The notes beneath the pieces are model-generated. The model was given only the letters and a program-made list of their open reading frames with translations. It made no database searches and was not told where the DNA came from. DNA of 36,162 bases. Origin: Flavobacterium sp. Its GTDB lineage: Bacteria > Bacteroidota > Bacteroidia > Flavobacteriales > Flavobacteriaceae. The stretch lies in NCBI GenBank assembly GCA_017995345.1, contig JAGOJA010000008.1:8540-44701 (forward strand), given 5' to 3'. The position numbers and the translations under genes were made by a program. Positions 15,306-22,912 of this stretch are shown in pieces (the first letter of the stretch is position 1; each line of letters starts with the position of its first letter).

Positions 15306-17564
15306 GTGAAAAATCTAACACGATTCTTGTTCTTTTGTATGCTAAGCAATACGGCCTTATTTGCCCAGGCTACCATAAAAGGGAAAGTTTCCGCTGATGG
15401 AATGCCGTTACCGTTAGCTAATGTTATACTTAAAACCCTAAAAAAAACAACCGTAAGCGATTCCAATGGTAATTTTATCATTAAAAATGTTGCTATTGGA
15501 ACGTATGAAATTCACATTTCCCATACTGGCTTTAAACCTCAAACAAAAAACTTCACTGTCAATGATAGCACGGAAGTGAATCTAAGTTTTGATTTAAAAG
15601 AAAACAATACTTTAGACGAAGTCGTTATTACAGGAACCTTAAAACCAGTATCTCACTTAGAAAGTCCTGTCCCTGTAGAAGTCTATAAGCCTATTTTCTT
15701 CAAGAAAAATCCAACGTCAAATATTTTTGAGGCCTTACAAAACGTCAACGGCGTCCGACCGCAACTGAATTGTAATGTTTGCAACACTGGTGACATTCAT
15801 ATCAATGGTCTCGAAGGCCCTTATACTTTAGTTTTAATTGATGGAATGCCTATTGTCAGTGGTCTTTCTACAGTTTATGGTTTGTCTGGCATTCCAAATT
15901 CATTATTAGATCGAATCGAAATTGTTAAAGGTCCAGCTTCTTCTCTATATGGAAGCGAAGCCGTAGGTGGTTTAATAAATATCATCACAAAAAACCCAAA
16001 AAATGCTCCCGTTTTTTCGGCTGATTCATTTCTAACTGATTGGGGAGAACTAAATCTGGATATAGGTATTAAAGCGAATGTTAACAAAAACATTTCGCTA
16101 TTAACAGGGATTAACTATTTCAACTACAGCAATCCCATTGACAACAATAAGGACAACTTCACCGATTTGACTTTACAGGATCGTATTTCGGTTTTTCAAA
16201 AATGGAATTTCAATCGCAAAAGCAACAAATTATTTTCACTAGCAGGACGTTATTTCTATGAAGACCGATGGGGAGGCGAAATGCAGTGGGAGAAAAAATA
16301 TCGCGGCGGAAATGAAGTCTATGGCGAAAGCATTTACACCAAACGATGGGAACTACTTGGTGCTTATGAATTGCCTATAGCTGAGAAAATGCTATTCTCT
16401 TTTTCTTATACGAATCACGACCAGAACTCGGTTTACGGTGATGTTCCTTACCTGGCCAAACAACGCATTGGTTTTGGGCAACTGACTTGGGATAAAAAAT
16501 TAAGCAATCACGATTTGCTTTTTGGCACTGCCTTACGCTATCAATATTATGATGATAATACCGCAGCAACGATTGAAGAGGACATCAATTGGATTTCAAG
16601 TTTGTTTGCTCAAGACGAAGTCAGTTTTAATGACAATCATAAAGTACTTCTAGGAGTTCGCTATGATTACAACCGCAATCACGGCTCTATTTTTACGCCA
16701 CGACTAGCCTATAAATGGAAAATCAACGACAGCAATATATTGCGTTTTAATACCGGAACGGGTTTTAGAATCGTAAACCTATTTACAGAAGAACATGCTG
16801 CTTTGACAGGCTCACGCGAAGTGATTGTTTTGGAAGAATTGAAACCCGAGCGCTCCTTTAATGTCAACTTAAATTATTTAAAGAAAATTTATACGCAAAA
16901 TGGAAATTTTATCGGAATTGAAACAACTGCTTGGTACACACGCTTTAGCAACTCTATCATTCCAGATTATGACACCAATCCAAACCAAATAATTTATAAA
17001 AACTTAGAGGGTCATGCGGTTACAAAAGGAATTAGTTCTAACATTGACTTCGTTTTTAACAATGGTTTAAAAATGATTTTAGGCGCCACTTATATGGATG
17101 TCTCCAAAACAGAAAACAACACAACAACACAACAAATCTTAACCGAAAAGTTTTCTGGAACTTGGGCAATTTCGTTCCGCATCGATAAGTTATTTTTAGA
17201 TGTAGATTATACCGGTAATCTTTATGGCCCTATGCGTCTGCCATTGTTAGGAGATTTAGACCCAAGAAAAGAATATTCGCCTACATGGAGCATTCAAAAC
17301 ATTCAGTTCACTTTCAATAAGTTTAAAAACATCGAAATTTATGCTGGTGTAAAAAACTTATTAAATTGGACTCCTAATACAGGGAATACATTTATTATCG
17401 CAAGAGCGAATGATCCTTTTGACAAAAACATTCAATACGGCCCTAATGGAAATATTCTTGCAACAGCAGACAATCCTTATGCTTTATCATTTGATCCAAG
17501 TTATGTTTACGGACCCAATCAAGGAATTCGAAGTTTTTTTGGGGTCCGATATACTTTAAAATAA
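15306..17564 (+). CDS. TonB-dependent outer-membrane receptor with CarboxypepD-like N-terminal domain
   Basis: 752 residues from a GTG start that gives a proper signal peptide (MKNLTRFLFFCMLSNTALFAQ). Residues about 22-100 are the carboxypeptidase-regulatory-like domain (IKGKVSADGMPLPLANV, TVSDSNGNF), about 115-235 the plug (VLIDGMPIVSG, IEIVKGPASSLYGSEAVGG), and the rest the 22-strand barrel ending in FFGVRYTLK. The plug carries a Cys pair, C156-N-V-C159, which could bind a metal or be a substrate of the thioredoxin encoded next. It takes up a substrate across the outer membrane using TonB energy. Substrate unknown; the shared DtxR-like operator with mntH suggests Mn or Fe, while a Cys pair could also mean copper. 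Overlaps the thioredoxin start by 1 base. Confidence 0.93.
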   Translation: MKNLTRFLFFCMLSNTALFAQATIKGKVSADGMPLPLANVILKTLKKTTVSDSNGNFIIKNVAIGTYEIHISHTGFKPQTKNFTVNDSTEVNLSFDLKENNTLDEVVITGTLKPVSHLESPVPVEVYKPIFFKKNPTSNIFEALQNVNGVRPQLNCNVCNTGDIHINGLEGPYTLVLIDGMPIVSGLSTVYGLSGIPNSLLDRIEIVKGPASSLYGSEAVGGLINIITKNPKNAPVFSADSFLTDWGELNLDIGIKANVNKNISLLTGINYFNYSNPIDNNKDNFTDLTLQDRISVFQKWNFNRKSNKLFSLAGRYFYEDRWGGEMQWEKKYRGGNEVYGESIYTKRWELLGAYELPIAEKMLFSFSYTNHDQNSVYGDVPYLAKQRIGFGQLTWDKKLSNHDLLFGTALRYQYYDDNTAATIEEDINWISSLFAQDEVSFNDNHKVLLGVRYDYNRNHGSIFTPRLAYKWKINDSNILRFNTGTGFRIVNLFTEEHAALTGSREVIVLEELKPERSFNVNLNYLKKIYTQNGNFIGIETTAWYTRFSNSIIPDYDTNPNQIIYKNLEGHAVTKGISSNIDFVFNNGLKMILGATYMDVSKTENNTTTQQILTEKFSGTWAISFRIDKLFLDVDYTGNLYGPMRLPLLGDLDPRKEYSPTWSIQNIQFTFNKFKNIEIYAGVKNLLNWTPNTGNTFIIARANDPFDKNIQYGPNGNILATADNPYALSFDPSYVYGPNQGIRSFFGVRYTLK

Positions 17565-18028
17565 TGAAAAAAATAGTTTTTATAGCCGTTATTTTCTTCT
17601 TGGCAATTCCTTTGGGTTTTGCCCAATTGAAAATGAATACTTTTGAAGAAGCGGAACAATTCGCTAAAGAAAATCCAAAACCCATTGTTATTTTCACTCA
17701 TACAAACTGGTGTAAATACTGTAAAATAATGGAAAACACTACCTTTAAAAATGCCATAATTATAAAAAAATTAAACGAGAATTTCTATTTTGTTCCATTT
17801 GATGCTGAAACCAAACGAGACATCAAATTCAATGACCATGTGTATAAATTCAAGCCCACAGGCACAAATACGGGAATTCACGAATTGGCAACAGCATTAG
17901 TAACTATAGACAAGCTAGTAGTTTATCCTAGTTTAACAATCCTCAACAGCGACAACTCTATTTTATTCCGGCAACATTCCTACCTTTCGGCGAAAGCCTT
18001 ATCGCTTATCCTTGACAAACTCAAATAA
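17564..18028 (+). CDS. Secreted thioredoxin-like protein
   Basis: 154 residues with a signal peptide (MKKIVFIAVIFFLAIPLGFAQ) and a thioredoxin fold with active site W-C50-K-Y-C53. The cis-Pro region is VYPSLTIL. It resembles the thioredoxin_7/DUF255-like periplasmic group. Its ATG shares a base with the stop of the TonB receptor (TAATG), so translation is coupled. The same gene pair was duplicated and has decayed at 12451-13245, which supports a functional link. It may keep the Cys pair of the receptor plug reduced, or reduce the imported substrate; this is inference. Confidence 0.88.
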   Translation: MKKIVFIAVIFFLAIPLGFAQLKMNTFEEAEQFAKENPKPIVIFTHTNWCKYCKIMENTTFKNAIIIKKLNENFYFVPFDAETKRDIKFNDHVYKFKPTGTNTGIHELATALVTIDKLVVYPSLTILNSDNSILFRQHSYLSAKALSLILDKLK

Positions 18029-18064
18029 TTGTCTATTTTTGGAGATGCTTATGCTCCAATTGAT

Positions 18065-19216
18065 ATGAAACACTACGATTATATTTTTACCGGTGCAGGT
18101 TTAGCGGCTTTGATGACCGTGTATAAAATGGTGCAATCCGGTAATTTTAAGGACAAAAGTATTTTGTTATTAGATGAAAACACCAAAAAAAAGAACGACA
18201 GAACCTGGTGTTTTTGGAAAACTAACAATTCAATATGGGAAAAATGCATATCCAAGAAATGGGATTCGGCTTTGTTTGCCAATGAATACTTTCGCCGTGG
18301 TTTAGACATAAAACCATACCACTATAATATGGTAAAAGGTTTGGATTTTTACAATCAAGTATTTGACTTGCTTTCGAAACAAGAAAACATCACTTTCGTC
18401 CCTCAGAAAATACTAGACATTGAAGAATCTGAAACTATAATTCTGGTCCAAACCGAAAGCGACTCTTTTTCGTGCTCAAAATTGTTCAACAGCATTTACA
18501 ACAAACAAAAAGCAGAAAGCCAGACGAAATATCCAGTTTTACAACAGCATTTTATTGGTTGGTTTATCAAGAGTGAGCAAGCTGTTTTCAATCCGGAACA
18601 AGCCACTTTCATGGATTTTTCAGTAGAACAAAAAGGAAATACGCGGTTCATGTATGTGTTACCCACATCCAAAACCGAAGCTTTATTGGAGTACACTTTG
18701 TTTTCGCACCACCTTTTAACGAAGGAAGAATACGAAATCGAAATCCAGAAATACCTTCAAAAACTTGGCGTTACGCAATATGAAATCGTCGAAAAAGAGC
18801 AAGGAAGCATCCCGATGAGCTGTTATCCGTTTTGGAAAGCCAATACTAAAAACGTAATCAATATAGGCACTTCCGGTGGTTGGACGAAAGCTAGCACGGG
18901 TTACACTTTCAAAAATTCAGATAAAAAATCAAGTGAATTGGTAGCCTTTTTGCAACGAGAAACCAACTTCACAAAATTTCATCAAAAATCTAAATTCTGG
19001 TTTTACGATTTGCTTTTGTTAGACATTTTAGATCGAAAAAACGAATTGGGATCCTATATCTTTTCTTCGATGTTTAAAAACGGAAATCCAGCGCTAATTT
19101 TTAAATTTCTAGACGAAGAAACGTCATTTAGTGAGGATATACAAGTGATTTTAAAATGCCCGAAAATGCTATTTGTCAAAGCTCTTTTTCATGTTGCTCG
19201 AAAAACTGCAAAATAA
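18065..19216 (+). CDS. crtY: Lycopene cyclase family flavoprotein (CrtY-type)
   Basis: 383 residues from ATG 18065; an in-frame TTG at 18029, right after the thioredoxin stop, would add 12 residues that are not part of the fold. N-terminal dinucleotide-binding motif FTGAGLAALM; the family motifs DRTWCFW, FMYVLP(TSKTEALLEYT) and GTSGGWTKASTGYTF are all present, and the length is typical. It cyclises the ends of lycopene to beta-ionone rings, a step towards beta-carotene and zeaxanthin, the usual yellow pigments of flavobacteria. No other carotenoid gene is in the window, so it lies outside a crt cluster and appears to be co-transcribed with the receptor-thioredoxin pair (36-base gap). Confidence 0.9.
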   Translation: MKHYDYIFTGAGLAALMTVYKMVQSGNFKDKSILLLDENTKKKNDRTWCFWKTNNSIWEKCISKKWDSALFANEYFRRGLDIKPYHYNMVKGLDFYNQVFDLLSKQENITFVPQKILDIEESETIILVQTESDSFSCSKLFNSIYNKQKAESQTKYPVLQQHFIGWFIKSEQAVFNPEQATFMDFSVEQKGNTRFMYVLPTSKTEALLEYTLFSHHLLTKEEYEIEIQKYLQKLGVTQYEIVEKEQGSIPMSCYPFWKANTKNVINIGTSGGWTKASTGYTFKNSDKKSSELVAFLQRETNFTKFHQKSKFWFYDLLLLDILDRKNELGSYIFSSMFKNGNPALIFKFLDEETSFSEDIQVILKCPKMLFVKALFHVARKTAK

Positions 19217-19273
19217 CAAGCAAACAATAACAAAACTTTATAATTCAATTTCTGTTCATGAAGGTAAACTTTG

Positions 19274-19281
19274 TAACTTTG
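19274..19281 (+). promoter_or_regulatory. -7 element of the bacilliredoxin gene
   Basis: TAACTTTG fits TAnnTTTG. A weak -33 (TCTG, 19251-19254) lies 19 bases upstream. Transcription would begin near 19288, about 30 bases before the ATG at 19318. Confidence 0.45.
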
Positions 19282-19317
19282 CAAATTGAAATTATTATTT
19301 ATTTAAAATAAAAAGAC

Positions 19318-19728
19318 ATGTATCCAGAAGAAATGGTAATACCGATGCAAGCCGAATTAACAGCTGCAGGTTTTCAAGATTTACATAGTGCTGAAGCGGT
19401 AGAAAACGTAATGAAATTAGAAGGAACAACGCTTGTTGTTGTGAATTCAGTTTGTGGTTGTGCAGCTAGAAACGCACGTCCAGGAGCAAAAATGAGTTTA
19501 GAAGGTGCTAAGAAACCAGACCATTTAATCACCGTATTTGCAGGAGTTGACAAAGATGCAGTTGATGCAGCAAGACAACATATGTCTCCTTTTCCTCCAT
19601 CATCACCAAGCATTGCTTTGTTCAAAAACGGAGAATTAGTTCACATGCTAGAGCGTCACCACATTGAAGGTCGCCCTGCCGAAATGATTGCTGATAACTT
19701 GAAAGATGCTTTCAACGAGTATTGTTAA
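19318..19728 (+). CDS. BrxA/BrxB family bacilliredoxin
   Basis: 136 residues, matching the YphP/YqiW family from start (MYPEEMVIPMQAEL) to end. The active site is C46-G-C48 in SVCGCAARNARPG, the signature CGC motif. Bacilliredoxins remove bacillithiol from mixed disulfides on proteins after oxidative stress, so the organism probably makes bacillithiol. It has its own promoter and a strong terminator and stands alone. Confidence 0.95.
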   Translation: MYPEEMVIPMQAELTAAGFQDLHSAEAVENVMKLEGTTLVVVNSVCGCAARNARPGAKMSLEGAKKPDHLITVFAGVDKDAVDAARQHMSPFPPSSPSIALFKNGELVHMLERHHIEGRPAEMIADNLKDAFNEYC

Positions 19729-19745
19729 TCAAATAAACAATTCAG

Positions 19746-19778
19746 AAACGTACCGCTAGAAACGGTACGTTTTTTTTT
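19746..19778 (+). terminator. Rho-independent terminator after the bacilliredoxin gene
   Basis: AAACGTACCG (19746-19755) and CGGTACGTTT (19763-19772) form a perfect 10-bp stem with a 7-base loop, followed by a run of T. Confidence 0.92.
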
Positions 19779-19801
19779 ATAATCATTAAATTCATTGTAG
19801 T

Positions 19802-20128
19802 TTGGCCACAAAAAAAATCCAATTTACTGTTGTCGAAAATGATTCCTCTGAGCTTGTCGAAACACATCAGGGAAGTTTCCCTAACTTAATGTACCTACTT
19901 CGTGACACCTTTGGTTTAGACGGTTTTGGTGAATGCGGTGGTGTTGGCAGGTGTGCCACTTGCCTAATTAATGCTGAAGGTCTAACTGGAAATTCTACTC
20001 TAAAAGAAAGAAATGAACCCGCCACATTATTGAAAATGGGTTACCAAGAACAATCTACTCGTCTTTCTTGTCAATTATACATTACCCCTGATCTGGACGG
20101 CGCTACAATAACTATTTTAGATTTATAG
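19802..20128 (+). CDS. 2Fe-2S ferredoxin
   Basis: 108 residues from a TTG start; the first in-frame ATG would remove the N-terminal beta strands. The cluster ligands are C45, C51, C54 (pattern C-x5-C-x2-C) and C90, the adrenodoxin-like arrangement. It is a soluble electron carrier; its redox partner is not in the window. Residues 15-20 (SSELVE) are encoded by the 14-base word CTGAGCTTGTCGAA (19848-19861), known to me as a recurrent word in flavobacterial genomes, so part of the N-terminal loop may derive from a repeat insertion. It lies directly after the bacilliredoxin terminator. Confidence 0.88.
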   Translation: MATKKIQFTVVENDSSELVETHQGSFPNLMYLLRDTFGLDGFGECGGVGRCATCLINAEGLTGNSTLKERNEPATLLKMGYQEQSTRLSCQLYITPDLDGATITILDL

Positions 20129-20475
20129 TACCTTTTTATCTAAAAAAAGACACTATTAACAGTCTGATTTTTATAAAAAACATTATTTTACAGCACTATA
20201 TGTAAAACTGTCAACTGTCCCATTACTATTTGAACTCCCCCTGCTTCACCTATTGGTATCAAAAGCGTTCTGTATCACATTTCAATATGGACGTGCAAAA
20301 CTGTTTGCCTATATTTTGTCACCAACTATATGAACCGTAAATCCTGGCTCAAGATGTCCATTCGTACTTTGAAGATCAATATTTCAACTGTACCTTTTTA
20401 GAAGCCAAAAGCGAAATGCCCTAAAGTGTATAGTTTTAACTATTTTTGGAACCAATAAAAAATCATTAAATCACA
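20129..20475. other. 347-base stretch without a recognisable gene
   Basis: No start-to-stop gene is supported. A 27-codon open piece with protein-like composition (20341-20424, ending SEMP-stop) directly follows an in-frame stop and may be the end of a decayed gene. At 20441-20448 TATTTTTG fits the -7 element for the AAA+ gene, without a good -33. Confidence 0.5.
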
Positions 20476-21201
20476 ATGAACATATCTGACCTTACAATAA
20501 ATGATAAAGAGGCTGTTTCTTTAAAAGACGTTTTTCTTGACGATAAAAACCATAAAGTCATCGAGCAACTTATCAAAGAACACAAATATGTTGATGCGCT
20601 TAGCAAATACAAACTCCCTGTAAACAATAAAATATTGCTTCAAGGCAATTCTGGCTGTGGCAAAACAATAACTGCAAAAGCGATTGCTCATACTTTAAAC
20701 AAGAACATCATTATTCTCAATCTAAGCAATGTAGTTTGCGCACGGATTGGAGAAACATCGCAGAATATCAAACAGGTATTTGATAAGGCAGGAAGGGAAA
20801 AAGCAGTTTTGTTTTTAGATGAGTTTGACCAGATAGGAAAAGCAAGGGGAAGTGATGATAAAGACGTAGGAGAAATGCGAAGATTGGTCAATACCATTAT
20901 TCAACTCATGGATTATTTCCCAAACAATGCCTTACTAATTTGCGCTACTAATCATCCAGAAATTATTGATACCGCATTATTACGACGCTTTCAGTTAAAG
21001 ATAAATTTCGAAATGCCTTGCGCTAAAATTCTGGACGAGTATTATGTTGAATTATTGTCCTCTTTTCCGAAGGACTTGCAAAATATAGCCCGAAAATATG
21101 ACATTTCTTTTGCTGAAGCTAAAGACCATTGCTACACAATCATAAAGGATTTATTGATTGAAGAATTAGAACAACAAGAAAAATCGAATAAAAAAGAGTG
21201 A
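20476..21201 (+). CDS. Small AAA+ ATPase
   Basis: 241 residues. Walker A GNSGCGKT (57-64), pore-loop-like ARIGET (89-94), Walker B VLFLDEFD (111-118), sensor 1 ATNHPE (N159) and arginine finger region LLRRF (169-172) are all in place. It resembles classical-clade AAA domains of the FtsH/p97/spastin kind but has only a short N-terminal part and a charged helical C-terminus. Similar small AAA proteins elsewhere are paired with subtilisin-type proteases in putative defence modules, but no protease is nearby, so it is an orphan. It probably acts as a hexameric remodelling ATPase; its substrate is unknown. It is flanked on both sides by gene-poor DNA. Confidence 0.85.
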   Translation: MNISDLTINDKEAVSLKDVFLDDKNHKVIEQLIKEHKYVDALSKYKLPVNNKILLQGNSGCGKTITAKAIAHTLNKNIIILNLSNVVCARIGETSQNIKQVFDKAGREKAVLFLDEFDQIGKARGSDDKDVGEMRRLVNTIIQLMDYFPNNALLICATNHPEIIDTALLRRFQLKINFEMPCAKILDEYYVELLSSFPKDLQNIARKYDISFAEAKDHCYTIIKDLLIEELEQQEKSNKKE

Positions 21202-21291
21202 GCAATTTTTAAATAATCTTGAAGCTCTTCTTCAAAGAATAGAAAATGTTTTGATTGTCGCATTATACAACTAAATGTATAAAATTTACAC

Positions 21292-21332
21292 TTGTCCTGT
21301 TATAAAAATCGCAATGTAACTTTTGTTACATT
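21292..21332 (+). promoter_or_regulatory. Promoter of the cytochrome operon with overlapping dyad
   Basis: TTG (21292-21294) and TAACTTTTG (21317-21325) form a plausible promoter with a 22-base spacer. AATGTAAC-TTTT-GTTACATT (21313-21332) is a perfect 8+8 dyad covering the -7 region. TGTAAC-N4-GTTACA has the layout of a CRP/FNR-family operator, which would suit redox control of a cytochrome gene. Confidence 0.5.
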
Positions 21333-21377
21333 ACAATTCTATACAAAGGCTTAGCTTTGGATAAATAAAACGATGGT

Positions 21378-22373
21378 ATGAAATATTTAGTAGTTCTCAT
21401 AGGAATAATTGGCCTAGTAAGTTTAGTAAGTTTTCGGCAAAACAATGAAAAACACAGCTCCCTCATTACTGAAAAAAGAGTTTTAGCGGAAACACAAAAT
21501 CATGATGGCAAAAAATTAATGGAAACCCATTGCTATTTATGTCATGGAACAAAAGCACCTGAAAACGAAGGTAGAATTGCGCCACCAATGGTAGCTATAA
21601 AAGCCCGATACATTGATAAAGAAGGATTTAACAAAGCCGAATTTATAAAGTACGTTACTACTTTTGTTAAAAACCCAACAGAAAAAACGGCATTACTTCG
21701 CGGAGCTGTTAAAAAACACGGATTAATGCCAAAACAAGCTTTTCCAAAGGGAAGTGTGGAGAAAATAGCCGCTTTCATGTTTGATTACCAAATTGAAGAG
21801 CCGGAATGGTTTAAGTCACACTGGGAATCTCATGGAAATGAAAATTGGATTCAATCAGGCGAAAAATATACCGAGATAACAACGAAGAAAAACGATTCGG
21901 AAATTGGTTTAGAATACGCTTTAGAAACAAAGAAAGTGTTGGGTAAAAACCTGATGGAAACCATTCAAAAAAAGGGAACGCTAGAGGCATTAGCGTTTTG
22001 CAATGTACAAGCAATGCCTTTAACAGATAGCATGTCCGTTCATTACAATGCTAAAATCAAACGTGTTTCTGACAAAAACAGAAATCCAAACAACAAAGCC
22101 AATGCAGAAGAGTTGAAATACATCGCGCAATTCAAACAACAAATGGCAACAAATCAGGAAATTAAACCTATAGCCCTAGAGAAAGGAAATAAAATTCAGT
22201 TTTATTATCCTATTGAAACCAACACTATGTGTTTGCAATGTCACGGAACGCCTGATAAAATTAAGCCAGAAGTTAGCGCAAAGACATTACAATTATATCC
22301 AAAAGACTTAGCAGTGGGTTACAAAGAAAATGAAGTAAGAGGAATTTGGAGTATTACCTTTGATAAAAAATAA
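21378..22373 (+). CDS. Cytochrome c fused to a DUF3365/Tll0287-like heme domain
   Basis: 331 residues. An N-terminal hydrophobic segment (MKYLVVLIGIIGLVSLVSF) serves as signal or anchor. Residues about 40-130 are a class I cytochrome c with C52-Y-L-C55-H56 and likely axial Met117 (GLMPKQ). Residues about 165-331 match the DUF3365 domain (FCNVQAMPLTDSM, YKVKRVSDKNRNPNN-like segment) with a second heme motif CLQCH near residue 283. Two c-type hemes in the periplasm suggest electron transfer or sensing of redox state or a small ligand. It forms an operon with the small membrane gene 3 bases downstream. Confidence 0.85.
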   Translation: MKYLVVLIGIIGLVSLVSFRQNNEKHSSLITEKRVLAETQNHDGKKLMETHCYLCHGTKAPENEGRIAPPMVAIKARYIDKEGFNKAEFIKYVTTFVKNPTEKTALLRGAVKKHGLMPKQAFPKGSVEKIAAFMFDYQIEEPEWFKSHWESHGNENWIQSGEKYTEITTKKNDSEIGLEYALETKKVLGKNLMETIQKKGTLEALAFCNVQAMPLTDSMSVHYNAKIKRVSDKNRNPNNKANAEELKYIAQFKQQMATNQEIKPIALEKGNKIQFYYPIETNTMCLQCHGTPDKIKPEVSAKTLQLYPKDLAVGYKENEVRGIWSITFDKK

Positions 22374-22376
22374 AAA

Positions 22377-22580
22377 ATGACAAAGAAAGCATATCTCATT
22401 ACGGGAATTGGAATAGTAGTAGGAATGATAGCGGGCTACCTATATTATCAACAAATAGGTTGCGTAAGTGGCACTTGCGCCATTACGTCAAAACCCCTAA
22501 ACAGCATGTTATATGGTGGTTTAATGGGCGGTTTATTATTCAATTTGTTTGTTACTTCGCCAAAAAAGAAAGAAGAATAA
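22377..22580 (+). CDS. Small DUF6132-like membrane protein
   Basis: 67 residues with two membrane helices (about 4-24 and 43-61) and the segment IGCVSGTCAITSKP between them, facing one side of the membrane. The GCxSGxCxIxSxP pattern is that of a small family found next to thioredoxins, cytochromes and sulfur or heme genes in Bacteroidota. It begins 3 bases after the cytochrome stop. Its role is unknown; the Cys pair suggests thiol or metal handling. Confidence 0.75.
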   Translation: MTKKAYLITGIGIVVGMIAGYLYYQQIGCVSGTCAITSKPLNSMLYGGLMGGLLFNLFVTSPKKKEE

Positions 22581-22912
22581 AAAACTTTTCGAACACAATC
22601 TCTAAGCATTTACAAAAGGTAGCACAACATTACTTCGTCTGTCCACTTTCGCATACCTGTGCTGTAGTTGCTCCAATTTACACTCAAAACTGAGCCCTGA
22701 TTACTTCACTGGATTATATTTTTTATAGGAATTCAGCGAACTTCGTTTGCAGCGGCATCCTCTTGTTGTAGCGATAGCAGTCACAAGAGATATGGCAAAA
22801 AGCTGAATAAAGCTCCAAAAAAAAATTAACCCATTCATAAACTTTGTGAACTTTGTGGTTTAATTATTTACTTTTGCAAAAAATATATTTCTCAACTTAA
22901 ACTGTTTATAGC
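22581..22912. repeat. Intergenic region with pieces of a dispersed repeat
   Basis: No gene is supported in 332 bases. Bases 22728-22750, reverse complemented, match 34752-34774 at 19 of 23 positions. Next to it CTCTTGT (22760-22766) and ACAAGAG (22783-22789) form a hairpin with a 16-base loop. This combination resembles the structured intergenic repeats of flavobacterial genomes. Confidence 0.5.
22843..22876 (+). promoter_or_regulatory. Promoter of the trhO operon (TTTG-N22-TACTTTTG)
   Basis: TTTG at 22843-22846 and TACTTTTG at 22869-22876 fit the consensus with a slightly long spacer. Transcription would start near 22883, about 30 bases before the ATG. Confidence 0.55.
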
